DNA of 64,000 nt from positions 496,001 to 560,000 of the forward strand of contig NZ_JOBH01000001.1 of assembly GCF_000717745.1 (NCBI RefSeq), written 5' to 3'. The stretch comes from Streptomyces violens (GTDB lineage: Bacteria; Actinomycetota; Actinomycetes; Streptomycetales; Streptomycetaceae). A model generated the notes under the pieces. It was not told the origin of the DNA. It made no database searches and saw nothing but the letters and a program-made list of their open reading frames with translations. The stretch's first letter is position 1; every line of letters begins with the position of its first letter. A program made the translations under genes and the position numbers. Below, in pieces: positions 1 through 8,604 of the stretch.

Positions 1-116
1 ACGGCTTCGACGGCACGCTGGTCTCCTCGGTCTTCGCCTGGGAGGAACGGGCGAAGGACTCCTCCCGCTTCATGCGGGAGACGATCGGCGAGTACGTCAC
101 CCGGTACTGGGGCTGA
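1..116 (+). CDS. C-terminal end of a probable sugar phosphate isomerase/epimerase (partial)
   Basis: The window opens inside a reading frame that ends with TGA at 114-116; only 37 residues are visible. The tail reads GFDGTL...SVFAWEERAKDSSRFMRE and ends in RYWG. This resembles the last beta-strand and helix of TIM-barrel sugar phosphate isomerase/epimerase (AP-endonuclease-2 fold) proteins. The next gene, a sugar-porter transporter, starts 4 nt later, which suggests one operon for uptake and catabolism of a sugar or polyol. The family call rests on a short tail plus context and is tentative; the rest of the gene lies outside the window. Confidence 0.45.
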   Translation, partial: GFDGTLVSSVFAWEERAKDSSRFMRETIGEYVTRYWG

Positions 117-120
117 CCTG

Positions 121-1545
121 ATGGCCGCCCCGACCGGACCGGGCACCGCCGTGCGCGAGGAGACCCCCGAGGACCCCCGCACGGCCGGCAAGAAGGCCCA
201 GCGCTTCATCGTCGGCATCGCTGCCATAGCCGCCATCGGCGGCGCCCTGTTCGGCTACGACACCGGAGTCGTCTCCGGCGCCCTCCCCTTCATGGAGGAG
301 CACTTCGGCCTCACCTCCCTCGGGGAAGGCGTCATCACCAGCGCCCTGCTGATCGGCGCGGCCTTCGGCTCGCTGGCCGGCGGCCGCATGTCGGACCGGC
401 TCGGCCGCCGCAACTCCCTGCTGTGGGCGGGCGCGGTGTTCATCGGGGGTGCGATAGCCGTCGCGCTCGCGCCCTCGGTCGCCTTCATGGTGGTGGCGCG
501 CTTCGTCCTCGGGCTCGCCGTGGGCAGCGCGTCCGTCATCACCCCGCTGTACCTGTCGGAGATCGCCCCGCCGCACATACGGGGGCGGCTGGTCTCCTTC
601 AATTCCCTGATGATCGTCAGCGGCCAGCTGCTGGCGTACCTGATCAACGCGGTGCTCGCGCACTGGGAGGCGTGGCGCTGGATGCTCGGCCTCGCCGCGC
701 TGCCCGCCGTCGCCCTCTTCATCGGCCTGTTCTTCCTGCCGGACACTCCGCGCTGGTACATCAGCAAGGGGCGCACGGACGAAGCGGGTGCCGTCCTGCG
801 GCGTACCCTGCCGGCCGCTGAAGTGGACGACGAGCTGGCCCGCATCGAGCAGGCCCGTGCCCTGGAGGAGAACGCCCAGCGCGGCGCCTGGCAGGAACTG
901 CGCACCCCCTGGGTGCGCCGCATCCTCCTGGTCGGCATCGGCCTCGCGATCGTCCAGCAGATCACCGGCGTCAACGCGGTCATCTACTTCGCCCCGAAGA
1001 TCCTGCTGACCACCGGGCTGGGCACGAACGCCGCGATCACCGCGACCATCGCGGTCGGCGCGATCTCCGTGCTCGCCACCGGGGTCGGCATGTCACTGAT
1101 CGACAAGGTCGGCCGCCGCCCGATGTTGATCTGGGGTCTGACGGGGATGACCGTCTCCCTGGCCCTGCTCGGCGCGTCCTTCCACCTCCCGCAGTCCACC
1201 GGGGTCAGCTACCTCGTACTCGGCCTGATGGTGCTCTACATGGCCTTCATGCAGGCCACGCTGAACACCGGGGTGTGGCTGCTGCTCGCCGAGATGTTCC
1301 CCCTGAAGGTGCGGGGACTGGCCATGGGCGCGGCGGTGTTCGTGATGTGGCTCGTCAACTTCGGGGTGGCGCTGCTCTTCCCGGTGCTGCTGGACGCGGC
1401 CGGCGCCGCCCTCACGTTCTGGCTCTTCGGCGTCATGTGCGTGCTGTCGCTGGTCTTCTGCAAGCGGTACGCGCCGGAGACCAAGGGCATGGCCCTGGAG
1501 GATCTGGAACACGAGCTGCGCAAGGCCGCGGCCACAGGGGCGTGA
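121..1545 (+). CDS. MFS sugar/polyol transporter, sugar porter family
   Basis: This 474-residue membrane protein is a Major Facilitator of the sugar-porter type (XylE/IolT/GalP-like), expected to be a proton-coupled sugar or inositol importer. Family signatures are clear: GYDTGVVSGALPFM in TM1, the DRLGRR loop after TM2, YLSEIAPPHIRGRL after TM4, the PDTPRWY motif closing the N-half, QQITGVNAVIYFAP in TM7, DKVGRR and the PETKG signature near the C-terminus. Twelve transmembrane segments fit the hydrophobicity and the length is normal. The ATG start lies 4 nt after the preceding stop, implying translational coupling. The substrate cannot be read from sequence; the dehydrogenase and LacI genes nearby suggest myo-inositol or a related sugar. 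Confidence 0.92.
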   Translation: MAAPTGPGTAVREETPEDPRTAGKKAQRFIVGIAAIAAIGGALFGYDTGVVSGALPFMEEHFGLTSLGEGVITSALLIGAAFGSLAGGRMSDRLGRRNSLLWAGAVFIGGAIAVALAPSVAFMVVARFVLGLAVGSASVITPLYLSEIAPPHIRGRLVSFNSLMIVSGQLLAYLINAVLAHWEAWRWMLGLAALPAVALFIGLFFLPDTPRWYISKGRTDEAGAVLRRTLPAAEVDDELARIEQARALEENAQRGAWQELRTPWVRRILLVGIGLAIVQQITGVNAVIYFAPKILLTTGLGTNAAITATIAVGAISVLATGVGMSLIDKVGRRPMLIWGLTGMTVSLALLGASFHLPQSTGVSYLVLGLMVLYMAFMQATLNTGVWLLLAEMFPLKVRGLAMGAAVFVMWLVNFGVALLFPVLLDAAGAALTFWLFGVMCVLSLVFCKRYAPETKGMALEDLEHELRKAAATGA

Positions 1546-1568
1546 CTAGGGGGACCACGGGGTGAGCG

Positions 1569-1595
1569 GGGCCGGGCGAGGCGATCGCCCGGCCC
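1569..1595 (+). terminator. Rho-independent-type hairpin after the MFS gene
   Basis: A perfect 11-bp inverted repeat (GGGCCGGGCGA at 1569-1579, TCGCCCGGCCC at 1585-1595) with a 5-nt loop begins 23 nt after the transporter stop. There is no strong U-tract, as is common for Streptomyces terminators. Confidence 0.65.
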
Positions 1596-1834
1596 TGCTC
1601 CGTACGAGTTCTCTGTACGAGGGCGCCCTTCTCCGTACGGAAACGGCCGTCCGGGCCGCGTCACCGTCGTCACCGTTACGCGGGTCTTCGGTAACAGGCC
1701 CTCAACAGCCTGACCCCGCTGCTCAAGGGCGTCGTTGCACCGGGCACAGGGTGAGTGATCGCCACGCCGTACGCAGTTCCCCCGCGGGCTCTCTTGGAGC
1801 CGCCCTGCGTGCGGCCGAGGGAGGTGCGCAGAAC

Positions 1835-2041
1835 ATGACCGACCGGAGGCTCTGGTCGTACAAGGAGATCGCCGCACACATCCGGGTCCAGCCGGACACC
1901 GTGCGCTCCTACCGCAAGCACGGCCTGCTGCCACCACCCGACCTCGTGGAGGGCGGCAAGCCGTACTGGTTCGCCGACACCGTGCGGGAATGGGTGACCC
2001 GCCGCCCCGGCCACCGGGGCCGGCGCGACCGCGAGGACTGA
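1835..2041 (+). CDS. Small helix-turn-helix (MerR/AlpA-like) DNA-binding protein
   Basis: This 68-residue basic protein has a winged-helix/MerR-like N-terminal reader: SYKEIAAHIRVQPDTVRSYRKHGLLPPPD, a form that recognises DNA through the helix around DTVRSYRK. The C-terminus is highly charged (RRPGHRGRRDRED). The ATG at 1835 follows a good ribosome-binding site (GAGGGAGGTG, about 9 nt upstream); in-frame sequence further upstream lacks coding character. Such short stand-alone HTH proteins are common in Streptomyces and are annotated as MarR-, MerR- or AlpA-like; their targets are mostly unknown. It has no effector domain, so it probably acts as a dimeric DNA-binding protein or accessory factor. 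No partner gene is evident from the neighbours. Confidence 0.75.
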   Translation: MTDRRLWSYKEIAAHIRVQPDTVRSYRKHGLLPPPDLVEGGKPYWFADTVREWVTRRPGHRGRRDRED

Positions 2042-2111
2042 GCCCCAGCCGCCGTCCGCCGACCGTTGTCCCTCGTCCGTTCAAGGCCCCGTACCGCCCC
2101 GGTGCGGGGCC

Positions 2112-3182
2112 TCAGTACGGGGCCGCTGCCGTCCCCCGGACCTCCAAGGTCGGCTCCACGAGCTGCCGTTCGGCGGGGCGGTCCGGGCGGTCCATCCGGT
2201 CCAGCAGGCACCGCGCGGCCCGCCGCCCCACCTCGTGACTGGCGTTGTTCACGGTGGTCAGCCACAGGTGCCGGATCCGCGCGAGATACGTGTTGTCGCA
2301 GCCGATGAGGGAGAGGTCGCGGGGCACGTCGAGGCCCAGCTCCTGCGCCGCCGAGAGCGCGCCGACGGCCGTGATGTCGTTGAACGCGAAGACGGCGGTG
2401 GGGCGTTCGACCCCGCTCGTGCGGCGGCCCGTACTGCCGAGCAGCCGCACCGCCGCCCGGTAACCGCCCTCCTCGGTCGCGTCGCTGGGCGCCATCAGCA
2501 CCCTGTCGTCCAGCCCGTGTGCGCGCATCGCCGCTTCGTAGCCGCGCCGGCGCAGCTGCCCGACGCTGCCCTGGCCCATGATGTGCGCGATCCGGCGGTG
2601 GCCGAGGCCGATGAGGTGCTCGGTCGCGAGCCGGGCGCCGCGCTCGTCGTCGTTGGCGACGGTGTCCACCCGGGGCAGCTTCGGGTCGTGGGTGCCGGCG
2701 ACGACGGTCGGCAGCCGCCCGGCGGCCTCCGCGAGCGCACCGGTGTCCGGCAGCGTGCCCACCGCGACCAGGCCGTCCACCCGCAGCTCGGCGAACGTAC
2801 GGGTGAAGTCCTCGCCCGTGTGCCGGTTGAGCCGGCCGTCGGCCATCAGCATCCGCAGGCCGTGCGCGTGCAGTACGGAGTTCAGGCCGTCCAGCAACTC
2901 GACGAACCAGGGGTTGCGCATGTCGTTGAGGAGCACGCCGACGGTGTGCGTACGCCGCGCCACGAGGCTGCGCGCCGCGGCGTTGGGCCGGTAGTCCAGC
3001 TCCCGTACCGCTTCCAGCACGGCGGCCCGCTTGGCGTCGCTGACCTGCGGCGATCCCTGCAGCACGAGGGAGACCAGCGACTTGGAGACGCCCGCGCGCT
3101 CGGCGACGCTGCGGATCGTCGGGGGCCTGGCGGCCGCCCCCTGCGCCATCGCCCGCCCCGCAGACTCCTTGGACCGTTCCAT
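2112..3182 (-). CDS. LacI-family transcriptional regulator
   Basis: This is a LacI/GalR repressor of about 356 residues. The N-terminal HTH (TIRSVAERAGVSKSLVSLVLQ) includes the conserved minor-groove hinge region (DYRPNAAARSL), followed by a periplasmic-binding-protein-like sensor domain with family signatures (NDITAVGALSAAQELGLDVP, LIGCDN). Three in-frame ATGs exist at 3200, 3182 and 3149. I choose 3182 because GGAAGGA lies 9 nt upstream. It is transcribed divergently from a Gfo/Idh/MocA dehydrogenase. Two copies of an almost identical palindrome, one over its own start codon and one just before the dehydrogenase, suggest that it represses both itself and the neighbour. The effector is presumably the sugar or polyol handled by the flanking genes. 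Confidence 0.9.
   Translation of the reverse strand: MERSKESAGRAMAQGAAARPPTIRSVAERAGVSKSLVSLVLQGSPQVSDAKRAAVLEAVRELDYRPNAAARSLVARRTHTVGVLLNDMRNPWFVELLDGLNSVLHAHGLRMLMADGRLNRHTGEDFTRTFAELRVDGLVAVGTLPDTGALAEAAGRLPTVVAGTHDPKLPRVDTVANDDERGARLATEHLIGLGHRRIAHIMGQGSVGQLRRRGYEAAMRAHGLDDRVLMAPSDATEEGGYRAAVRLLGSTGRRTSGVERPTAVFAFNDITAVGALSAAQELGLDVPRDLSLIGCDNTYLARIRHLWLTTVNNASHEVGRRAARCLLDRMDRPDRPAERQLVEPTLEVRGTAAAPY
3169..3182. promoter_or_regulatory. Putative LacI-family operator over the regulator start codon
   Basis: TTGGACCGTTCCAT differs by one base from the box at 3294-3307 and has the central CG typical of LacI-family operators. It covers codons 1-5 of the regulator, so binding could block its own expression. 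Confidence 0.55.
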
Positions 3183-3293
3183 GGCGCGAAATCCTTCCAT
3201 TCACCGCACGAACCCGTCAACGCACGACCACACTCCCCCTTCCCCAAGGGTTGACACCCCTATGTAAGGACATGCAGGGTTCCTGGACAGCGA

Positions 3294-3307
3294 TTGGACC
3301 GTTCCAA
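3294..3307. promoter_or_regulatory. Putative LacI-family operator upstream of the dehydrogenase
   Basis: TTGGACCGTTCCAA is a 14-bp palindrome with six of seven paired positions and a central CG, 25 nt before the dehydrogenase start. It lies 125 bp, centre to centre, from the nearly identical box in the regulator gene, a spacing that would allow looping. Confidence 0.65.
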
Positions 3308-3332
3308 GGTGATGGACAAGGGAGTGGCAGCA

Positions 3333-4334
3333 ATGAAGCTCGGCCTCATCGGCACCGGCCGCATCGGCGCGTTCCACGCCGAGACGCTGAAGAGCGTCCC
3401 CGGCGTGCACGAGATCGTCGTCGCGGACGCGGACGCCGCCCGCGCCCACGAGCTGGGTGACAAGCTCGGCCTCCAGGCCGCCGACACCCTCAAGGACATG
3501 TACGCGGGCGGTCTGGACGGCGTGGTGATCGCCGCCGCCACCAGCGCCCACGCCTCTCTCATCCACCAGGCCCTGGACCACGAGGTCCCGGTCTTCTGCG
3601 AGAAGCCGGTGGCGCTCGACGTCCCCGGCACCCTCGCCGTCGTCGAGCGCGCCGCGCACAGCCCCGTCCCCGTACAGATCGGCTTCCAGCGCCGCTTCGA
3701 CGCGGGCTACAACGCCACCCGCGACGCGCTCCGCTCCGGCGAGCTGGGCTGGCTGCACACCCTCCGCGCCTGTACGTCGGACCAGACGCCGCCCCCCGCC
3801 GCGTACATCCCCACCTCCGGTGGCCTCTTCCGCGACTGCTCCATCCACGACTTCGACATCCTGCGCTGGCTGACCGGCCGCGAGGTCGTCTCCGTCTACG
3901 CCCAGGGCGCCAACAAGGGCGAGTCCTTCTTCACCGACGGCGACGACGTGGACACCTGCGCGGCGCTGCTCCGCTTCGACGACGACACCCTCGCGACCGT
4001 CACCGCCACCCGGTACAACGGCGCGGGCCACGACGTCCGACTGGAGGTGTGCGGCTCCGAGGGCGCCCGCTTCGTCGGCCTGGACGACCGCGCCCCGATG
4101 CCCACCGCCGAGGCCCGGCTCTCCTGGCAGCAGGCCACCCCGTACGCGACGTTCATGGAGCGCTTCCACGACGCGTACGTCACCGAGCTGACTGCCTTCA
4201 CCGAGGTCGCGGCGGGTCGCGCGGAGAACCCCTGCCCGGCCGCCGACGCCCTCGAAGCGCTCTACATCGCGGAGGCGTGCGACCGCTCGCGCCGCACCGG
4301 CGAGCCGGTCGCGATCGCCGACGTACGCGCCTGA
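3333..4334 (+). CDS. Gfo/Idh/MocA-family NAD(P)-dependent oxidoreductase (inositol 2-dehydrogenase-like)
   Basis: A 333-residue cytosolic dehydrogenase. The Rossmann fold starts at the N-terminus with LGLIGTGRIG (GxGxxG). The EKP motif (FCEKPVALD, about residue 90) and the SIHDFDILRW segment (about residue 170) with its active-site His and Asp are typical of myo-inositol 2-dehydrogenase (IolG) and relatives, which oxidise a ring hydroxyl with NAD+. The ATG at 3333 has GGGAG 8 nt upstream; an upstream TTG at 3294 falls inside the operator and is less likely. It is divergent from the LacI regulator and probably controlled by it. The substrate is inferred from family and the nearby sugar porter only; scyllo-inositol or another sugar is equally possible. 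Confidence 0.87.
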   Translation: MKLGLIGTGRIGAFHAETLKSVPGVHEIVVADADAARAHELGDKLGLQAADTLKDMYAGGLDGVVIAAATSAHASLIHQALDHEVPVFCEKPVALDVPGTLAVVERAAHSPVPVQIGFQRRFDAGYNATRDALRSGELGWLHTLRACTSDQTPPPAAYIPTSGGLFRDCSIHDFDILRWLTGREVVSVYAQGANKGESFFTDGDDVDTCAALLRFDDDTLATVTATRYNGAGHDVRLEVCGSEGARFVGLDDRAPMPTAEARLSWQQATPYATFMERFHDAYVTELTAFTEVAAGRAENPCPAADALEALYIAEACDRSRRTGEPVAIADVRA

Positions 4335-4348
4335 GCCGCGTCACCACC

Positions 4349-5167
4349 GTGCTCGGCCTGGAACTGCTCCCCCTGCTCACCCTGGTGGTGGCCGCGCTGC
4401 TGGCGGGCTTCTCCAAGACCGCCCTCAGCGGCGTGGCCGCCGTCAGCGTGGCCCTGTTCGCCGCCGTACTCCCCGCCAAGGAGTCCACCGGCGTCCTGCT
4501 GCCCCTCCTCCTCGTCGGCGACGTCATCGCCGTACGGACCTACCGCCGCCACGCCGACCTCCCGACCCTGCGCCGCCTCTTCCCGTCGGTCGCCGCGGGC
4601 GTCCTCGTGGGCGTCGCGTTCACCGCCGTCGCCGACGACACCCTCATACGCCGCACCATCGGCGCCCTCCTCCTGACCATCACGGCCCACCACCTGTGGC
4701 AACGCCGCCCCCGAAAGTCCCCGCCCGGCACTCCCCCCTCGGGCACGGAGGCGGCGGCCACCACCTCACCCTGCCCCGGCACGACCACCGACACAGCAGC
4801 CCGCCCCCGTACTTCCCGCTCCCTCCGCACCCCCCTCTACGGCCTCATGGCCGGCTTCGCCACCATGGTCGCCAACGCGGGCGGCCCGGCGATGTCCCTC
4901 TACCTGCTCGCCTCAAGGCTCGGCATGCTCGGCTTCCTCGGCACGGCGGCCTGGTTCTTCTTCCTGGTGAACGCCTTCAAGCTGCCCTTCAGCGCCGGCC
5001 TCGGCCTGCTCACCCCGCACACCCTCCTGCTCGACGCGGCCCTCCTCCCCGCCCTCCTCCTCGGCGCCCACCTCGGCCGCCGCTGCATCCCCCACCTCAA
5101 CCAACCCCTCTTCACCCGCCTCACCCTCCTCCTGACCACGGCGGCAGCCATCAACCTGCTCCGTTGA
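4349..5167 (+). CDS. TauE/SafE-family membrane transporter
   Basis: This membrane protein of about 272 residues belongs to the TauE/SafE (DUF81) family of putative anion exporters. The N-half begins with LLAGFSKTALSGVAAVSVALFAAVLPAKESTG, the family's first repeat; the C-half repeats it as GFATMVANAGGPAMSLYLL. A Pro/Thr-rich loop of about 40 residues separates the halves. The GTG at 4349 is chosen because it is the first plausible start after the dehydrogenase stop at 4332-4334; no clear ribosome-binding site precedes it, so translation may be coupled. It could export an organic or sulfur-containing anion from the same pathway. Its 3' 255 nt are overlapped on the opposite strand by the DedA-like gene. 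Confidence 0.8.
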   Translation: MLGLELLPLLTLVVAALLAGFSKTALSGVAAVSVALFAAVLPAKESTGVLLPLLLVGDVIAVRTYRRHADLPTLRRLFPSVAAGVLVGVAFTAVADDTLIRRTIGALLLTITAHHLWQRRPRKSPPGTPPSGTEAAATTSPCPGTTTDTAARPRTSRSLRTPLYGLMAGFATMVANAGGPAMSLYLLASRLGMLGFLGTAAWFFFLVNAFKLPFSAGLGLLTPHTLLLDAALLPALLLGAHLGRRCIPHLNQPLFTRLTLLLTTAAAINLLR

Positions 5168-5722
5168 GCGAGCGGCCAGCCGCCGCACCACCACGTGCTG
5201 GACCAGGGCCGTCGCACCGCAGACCGCCGTGGAGAGCCCGAGGCTCAGGGCGAGGGCCGGGACGAGGGAGCTGGTGGCCGTGACACCGAGGTAGCCGAGG
5301 CCGACCGAGTACGAGGCCCAGAGCGTCTCGGCGATCACGCAGCCGAGGAGGTAACGCCGCACGGGGTACCGGACCACGCCGGTGGCGAGCGCCCCGGCGA
5401 CCCGCCCCGCCGGGAGGAAGCGGACGCCCGCCACGAAGGGCACGCCGTACCGTTCGATCAGCAGGCTCGTGCGTTCCAGGAACACCCGGCGCCGCGCGCT
5501 GTGGCCCATCCACCGCCGCACCGGCCCCCCGAACCTCCGTGCCACCAAATGCAGCACCAGGTCCCCCACCACCGCGCTCCCTGCCACGACCAGGAGGACG
5601 AGGGGGAGGTGGAGGGTGCCGTGGGCGGCGAGGACGCCGGACCAGGCGAGCAGGGCGGCGTTGGGCAGGAGTGGTGGCGCGGTGGTCAGTGCCAGCAGCC
5701 CGTAGATGGCGAGCGCGTTCAC
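4913..5722 (-). CDS. DedA-family membrane protein with an overlapping, atypical C-terminal tail
   Basis: This 269-residue protein contains a DedA (VTT/SNARE-associated) domain: GDLVLHLVARRFGG, then ERYGVPFVAGVRFLPAGRVAGALATG with the conserved Phe/Arg/Pro/Arg pattern, then further membrane segments to about residue 185. DedA proteins affect membrane lipid flipping and envelope homeostasis. The frame stays open into the 3' end of the convergent TauE-like gene for 255 nt. The last 80 or so residues are Glu/Gly-rich antisense of that gene (QEEGEAGEEGLVEVG) and do not look like family sequence. A lost ancestral stop near 5165 is a likely cause. The domain call is secure; the reality of the tail is not. 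Confidence 0.78.
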   Translation of the reverse strand: MNALAIYGLLALTTAPPLLPNAALLAWSGVLAAHGTLHLPLVLLVVAGSAVVGDLVLHLVARRFGGPVRRWMGHSARRRVFLERTSLLIERYGVPFVAGVRFLPAGRVAGALATGVVRYPVRRYLLGCVIAETLWASYSVGLGYLGVTATSSLVPALALSLGLSTAVCGATALVQHVVVRRLAARSTEQVDGCRRGQEEGEAGEEGLVEVGDAAAAEVGAEEEGGEEGRVEQEGVRGEQAEAGAEGQLEGVHQEEEPGRRAEEAEHAEP

Positions 5723-5848
5723 GGCGGCCCCGATCCCTCGGCCCGGCGTTCCTCGTGCCCTTCCAGGCTGACCCCATCACGGCGGCATGGCCAATTCCGT
5801 AGGGTTCGGGTGGGTTTTTCGGCGGCGGCGCGGGATACCCGTGCATTC

Positions 5849-5865
5849 ATACCCCCTAGGGGTAT
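5849..5865. promoter_or_regulatory. CsoR-type copper operator
   Basis: ATACCCC (5849-5855) and GGGGTAT (5859-5865) flank CTA, matching the TACCC...GGGTA operator recognised by the Cu(I) sensor CsoR. It lies 50 nt before copZ, so copZ-copA should be derepressed by copper. No csoR gene is in the window. Confidence 0.85.
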
Positions 5866-5914
5866 ACAGTGGAACACAGGACACCAACCGTCACCCCGGC
5901 ACTAGGAGAATCCC

Positions 5915-6148
5915 ATGTCCGCACCGGCCGACCAGACCGTCACCACCACCTACAAGGTCACCGGCATGACCTGCGGTCACTGTGAGGGCGCCGTGAAGCA
6001 GGAGATCTCGGAGATCGCCGGTGTCAGCTCGGTCGAGGCCGTCGCCGCGACCGGACTCGTCACCGTCGTCTCGCAGGCCCCGCTCGACGAGGAGGCCGTG
6101 CGCGCCGCCGTCGACGAGGCCGGCTACGAGCTCGTGGGCCAGGCCTGA
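5915..6148 (+). CDS. copZ: Copper chaperone, heavy-metal-associated domain
   Basis: A 77-residue protein made of a single heavy-metal-associated (ferredoxin-like) domain. The metal site is the GMTCGHC motif with Cys20 and Cys23, which bind Cu(I). CopZ-type chaperones deliver Cu(I) to the N-terminal domain and transmembrane site of the exporting ATPase. The ATG at 5915 follows an AGGAG ribosome-binding site (ctAGGAGaatcccATG). The ATPase starts 5 nt after its stop, so the two form one operon under the CsoR-type operator. Its length and motif are typical for the family. Confidence 0.93.
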   Translation: MSAPADQTVTTTYKVTGMTCGHCEGAVKQEISEIAGVSSVEAVAATGLVTVVSQAPLDEEAVRAAVDEAGYELVGQA

Positions 6149-6153
6149 CCCCC

Positions 6154-8430
6154 ATGCCGGACACAGCCGTGCAGGCGCAGGTCGAGCTGGCCATCGGCGG
6201 CATGACCTGCGCCTCGTGCGCCGCGCGCGTGGAGAAGAAGCTCAACCGCATGGAGGGCGTCACCGCCACCGTCAACTACGCGACGGAGAAGGCGAGGGTC
6301 GCCTATGAGCCGGGCGTCGAGATCGCCGATCTGATCGCCACGGTGGAGCGGACCGGGTATACGGCGCGCGAGCCGGAGCCCGAGCCGGAGCCGGCCGCCC
6401 CCGCGCCGGGCGCACACGAGGAGAAGGAAGCCGGAGCCCAGGAGGGGCCCGACGGCGCCCTGGCGGCGCTGCGCCAGCGGCTGATCATCTCGGCCGTGCT
6501 CGCCGCGCCCGTGATCGCACTGTCGATGATTCCCGTACTGCAGTTCGACAACTGGCAGTGGCTGTGCCTGACGCTGGCCGCGCCGGTCGTCGTCTGGGGC
6601 GCGTACCCCTTCCACCGCGCGGCCTGGACGAACCTGCGGCACGGCGCCGCCACCATGGACACGCTGGTCTCCCTCGGGACGCTGGCCGCGTTCGGCTGGT
6701 CGCTGTGGGCGCTGTTCTTCGGGCACGCCGGGATGCCGGGGATGCGGCACGGCTTCGATCTGACGGCCCGGCACGGGGACGGCTCGTCCGCGATCTACCT
6801 GGAGGCGGCGGCCGGCGTCACCGCGTTCCTGCTGCTCGGGCGCTATCTGGAGGCCCGGTCCAAGCGGAAGGCGGGCGCCGCGCTGCGCGCGCTGATGGAC
6901 CTGGGCGCCAAGGACGTGACCGTCCTGCGCAACGGCCGGGAGGTACGGGAGCCGGTGGACCGGCTGACCGTCGGCGACCGGTTCGTCGTGCGGCCCGGGG
7001 AGAAGATCGCGACGGACGGGACGGTCGTCGAGGGCACCTCGGCCGTGGACGCCTCGATGCTCACCGGCGAGTCGGTACCGGTCGACGTGGCGCCGGGCGA
7101 CTCCGTGACCGGCGCGACCGTGAACACCTCGGGGCGGCTCGTCGTCGAGGCCACCCGCATCGGCGCGGACACCCGGCTCGCGCGGATGGCGCAGCTCGTG
7201 GAGGACGCGCAGAGCGGCAAGGCCGAAGCGCAGCGGCTCGCGGACCGGATCTCGGCCGTCTTCGTGCCGGTGGTACTGGTGATCGCCCTCGCCACGCTCG
7301 TCGTCCGGCTGCTGGTCACGGGCGACGCCACCGCCGCGTTCACCGCCGCGGTCGCCGTATTGATCATCGCCTGCCCGTGTGCGCTGGGGCTGGCCACGCC
7401 GACCGCGCTGATGGTCGGTACGGGCCGGGGCGCCCAGCTCGGCATCCTGATCAAGGGCCCGGAGGTACTGGAGTCCACGCGCCGGGTCGACACGGTCGTC
7501 CTGGACAAGACCGGCACGGTCACCACCGGGCGGATGAGCCTGTACGAGGCGGTCCCGGCGGCGGACACGGACGAGAAGACCCTGCTGCGGCTCGCCGGCG
7601 CCCTGGAGCACGCCTCGGAGCACCCGGTGGCCCGGGCGATCGCGGAGGGCGCACAGGAGCGCGTGGGGGAGCTTCCGGCGGTCGAGCGCTTCGAGAACGT
7701 GGCGGGCCTGGGCGTACGCGGCACGGTGGACGGCCACGAGGTCGTCGTGGGCCGCGAGCGCCTGCTGGCCGGCACAGAGGATTCCGCGCTCCCCGCCGAG
7801 CTCGCCGACGCCCGGGACCGGGCCGAGGCCGCGGGCCGTACGGCCGTCCTGGTCGCCTGGGACGGGCGGGTGCGCGGCGTGCTGTCCGTCGCCGACACCG
7901 TGAAGGACGGCAGTACGGAGGCGGTCGCGCGACTGCGGTCGCTCGGGCTGACCCCGGTACTGCTCACCGGCGACAACAAGGCCGTCGCGGCGAGCGTCGC
8001 CCGAGAGGTCGGCATCGATCCCGACCAGGTGTTCGCCGAGGTCATGCCGGAGGACAAGGTCGCGGTGGTACAGCGGCTGCAGGAGCGGGGCCGGTCGGTC
8101 GCGATGGTCGGGGACGGCGTGAACGATGCCGCCGCGCTCGCCCGGGCCGACCTGGGCCTGGCCATCGGTACCGGTACCGACGCGGCCATCGAGGCCGCCG
8201 ACCTCACCCTCGTCCGCGGGGATCTCCGGGTCGCGGCCGACGCCATCCGGCTCGCCCGGCGCACCCTGGGAACGATCAAGGGCAATCTGTTCTGGGCGTT
8301 CGGTTACAACGTCGCGGCGATCCCGCTCGCGGTGGCCGGGCTGCTCGATCCGATGATCGCGGGCGCGGCGATGGCGTTCTCGTCGGTCTTCGTGGTGACG
8401 AACAGCCTGCGGCTGCGGTCCTTCACATAG
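6154..8430 (+). CDS. copA: Copper-translocating P1B-type ATPase
   Basis: This 758-residue P1B-1 ATPase exports Cu(I) from the cytoplasm. In order: an N-terminal metal-binding domain with GGMTCASC (Cys19, Cys22); a short acidic/Pro linker; the membrane block; the actuator TGE loop (MLTGESVPV); the transmembrane CPC motif (Cys407-Pro408-Cys409, in [19 protein letters not shown]); the phosphorylation motif DKTGT (Asp451); the HP locus ([10 protein letters not shown]); and the hinge [10 protein letters not shown] (about residues 653-662). The conserved Asn-Tyr and Met-Ser-type residues of helices 7-8 appear near the end ([25 protein letters not shown]). Only one HMA domain is present, normal for actinobacteria. 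It is the second gene of the copZ-copA operon. Confidence 0.95.
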   Translation: MPDTAVQAQVELAIGGMTCASCAARVEKKLNRMEGVTATVNYATEKARVAYEPGVEIADLIATVERTGYTAREPEPEPEPAAPAPGAHEEKEAGAQEGPDGALAALRQRLIISAVLAAPVIALSMIPVLQFDNWQWLCLTLAAPVVVWGAYPFHRAAWTNLRHGAATMDTLVSLGTLAAFGWSLWALFFGHAGMPGMRHGFDLTARHGDGSSAIYLEAAAGVTAFLLLGRYLEARSKRKAGAALRALMDLGAKDVTVLRNGREVREPVDRLTVGDRFVVRPGEKIATDGTVVEGTSAVDASMLTGESVPVDVAPGDSVTGATVNTSGRLVVEATRIGADTRLARMAQLVEDAQSGKAEAQRLADRISAVFVPVVLVIALATLVVRLLVTGDATAAFTAAVAVLIIACPCALGLATPTALMVGTGRGAQLGILIKGPEVLESTRRVDTVVLDKTGTVTTGRMSLYEAVPAADTDEKTLLRLAGALEHASEHPVARAIAEGAQERVGELPAVERFENVAGLGVRGTVDGHEVVVGRERLLAGTEDSALPAELADARDRAEAAGRTAVLVAWDGRVRGVLSVADTVKDGSTEAVARLRSLGLTPVLLTGDNKAVAASVAREVGIDPDQVFAEVMPEDKVAVVQRLQERGRSVAMVGDGVNDAAALARADLGLAIGTGTDAAIEAADLTLVRGDLRVAADAIRLARRTLGTIKGNLFWAFGYNVAAIPLAVAGLLDPMIAGAAMAFSSVFVVTNSLRLRSFT

Positions 8431-8604
8431 GAGACTCTGCGGGGCGGACAGCCCCTGCATGGAACTGCATGGAACGGAGCTCCCGGGATACACGCAGGGC
8501 CCGGGAAGTTCCCGTTCTTCGCCGGTAACTGGGTGGGGTTCTTCACCTGATTGGGGACCTTCACACAGTTCTCACAACCCGCACCGTACCCATACACTGG
8601 GGCC

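Noticed and set aside
3251..3279. Promoter with TTGACA at 3251-3256
   Set aside because: The -35 is good but no acceptable -10 lies 16-19 nt downstream; TATGTA at 3261 is too close. It may still be part of the regulator/dehydrogenase control region.
6124..8493. Long open frames on the antisense strand of copA and of other large genes (for example 26885-31099 over the ABC exporter, 10546-12939 over recD2)
   Set aside because: In DNA this GC-rich, opposite and shifted frames of real genes stay open by codon bias. The products are Arg/Gly/Pro- or Val/Asp-rich without domains and the genuine genes have clear motifs.
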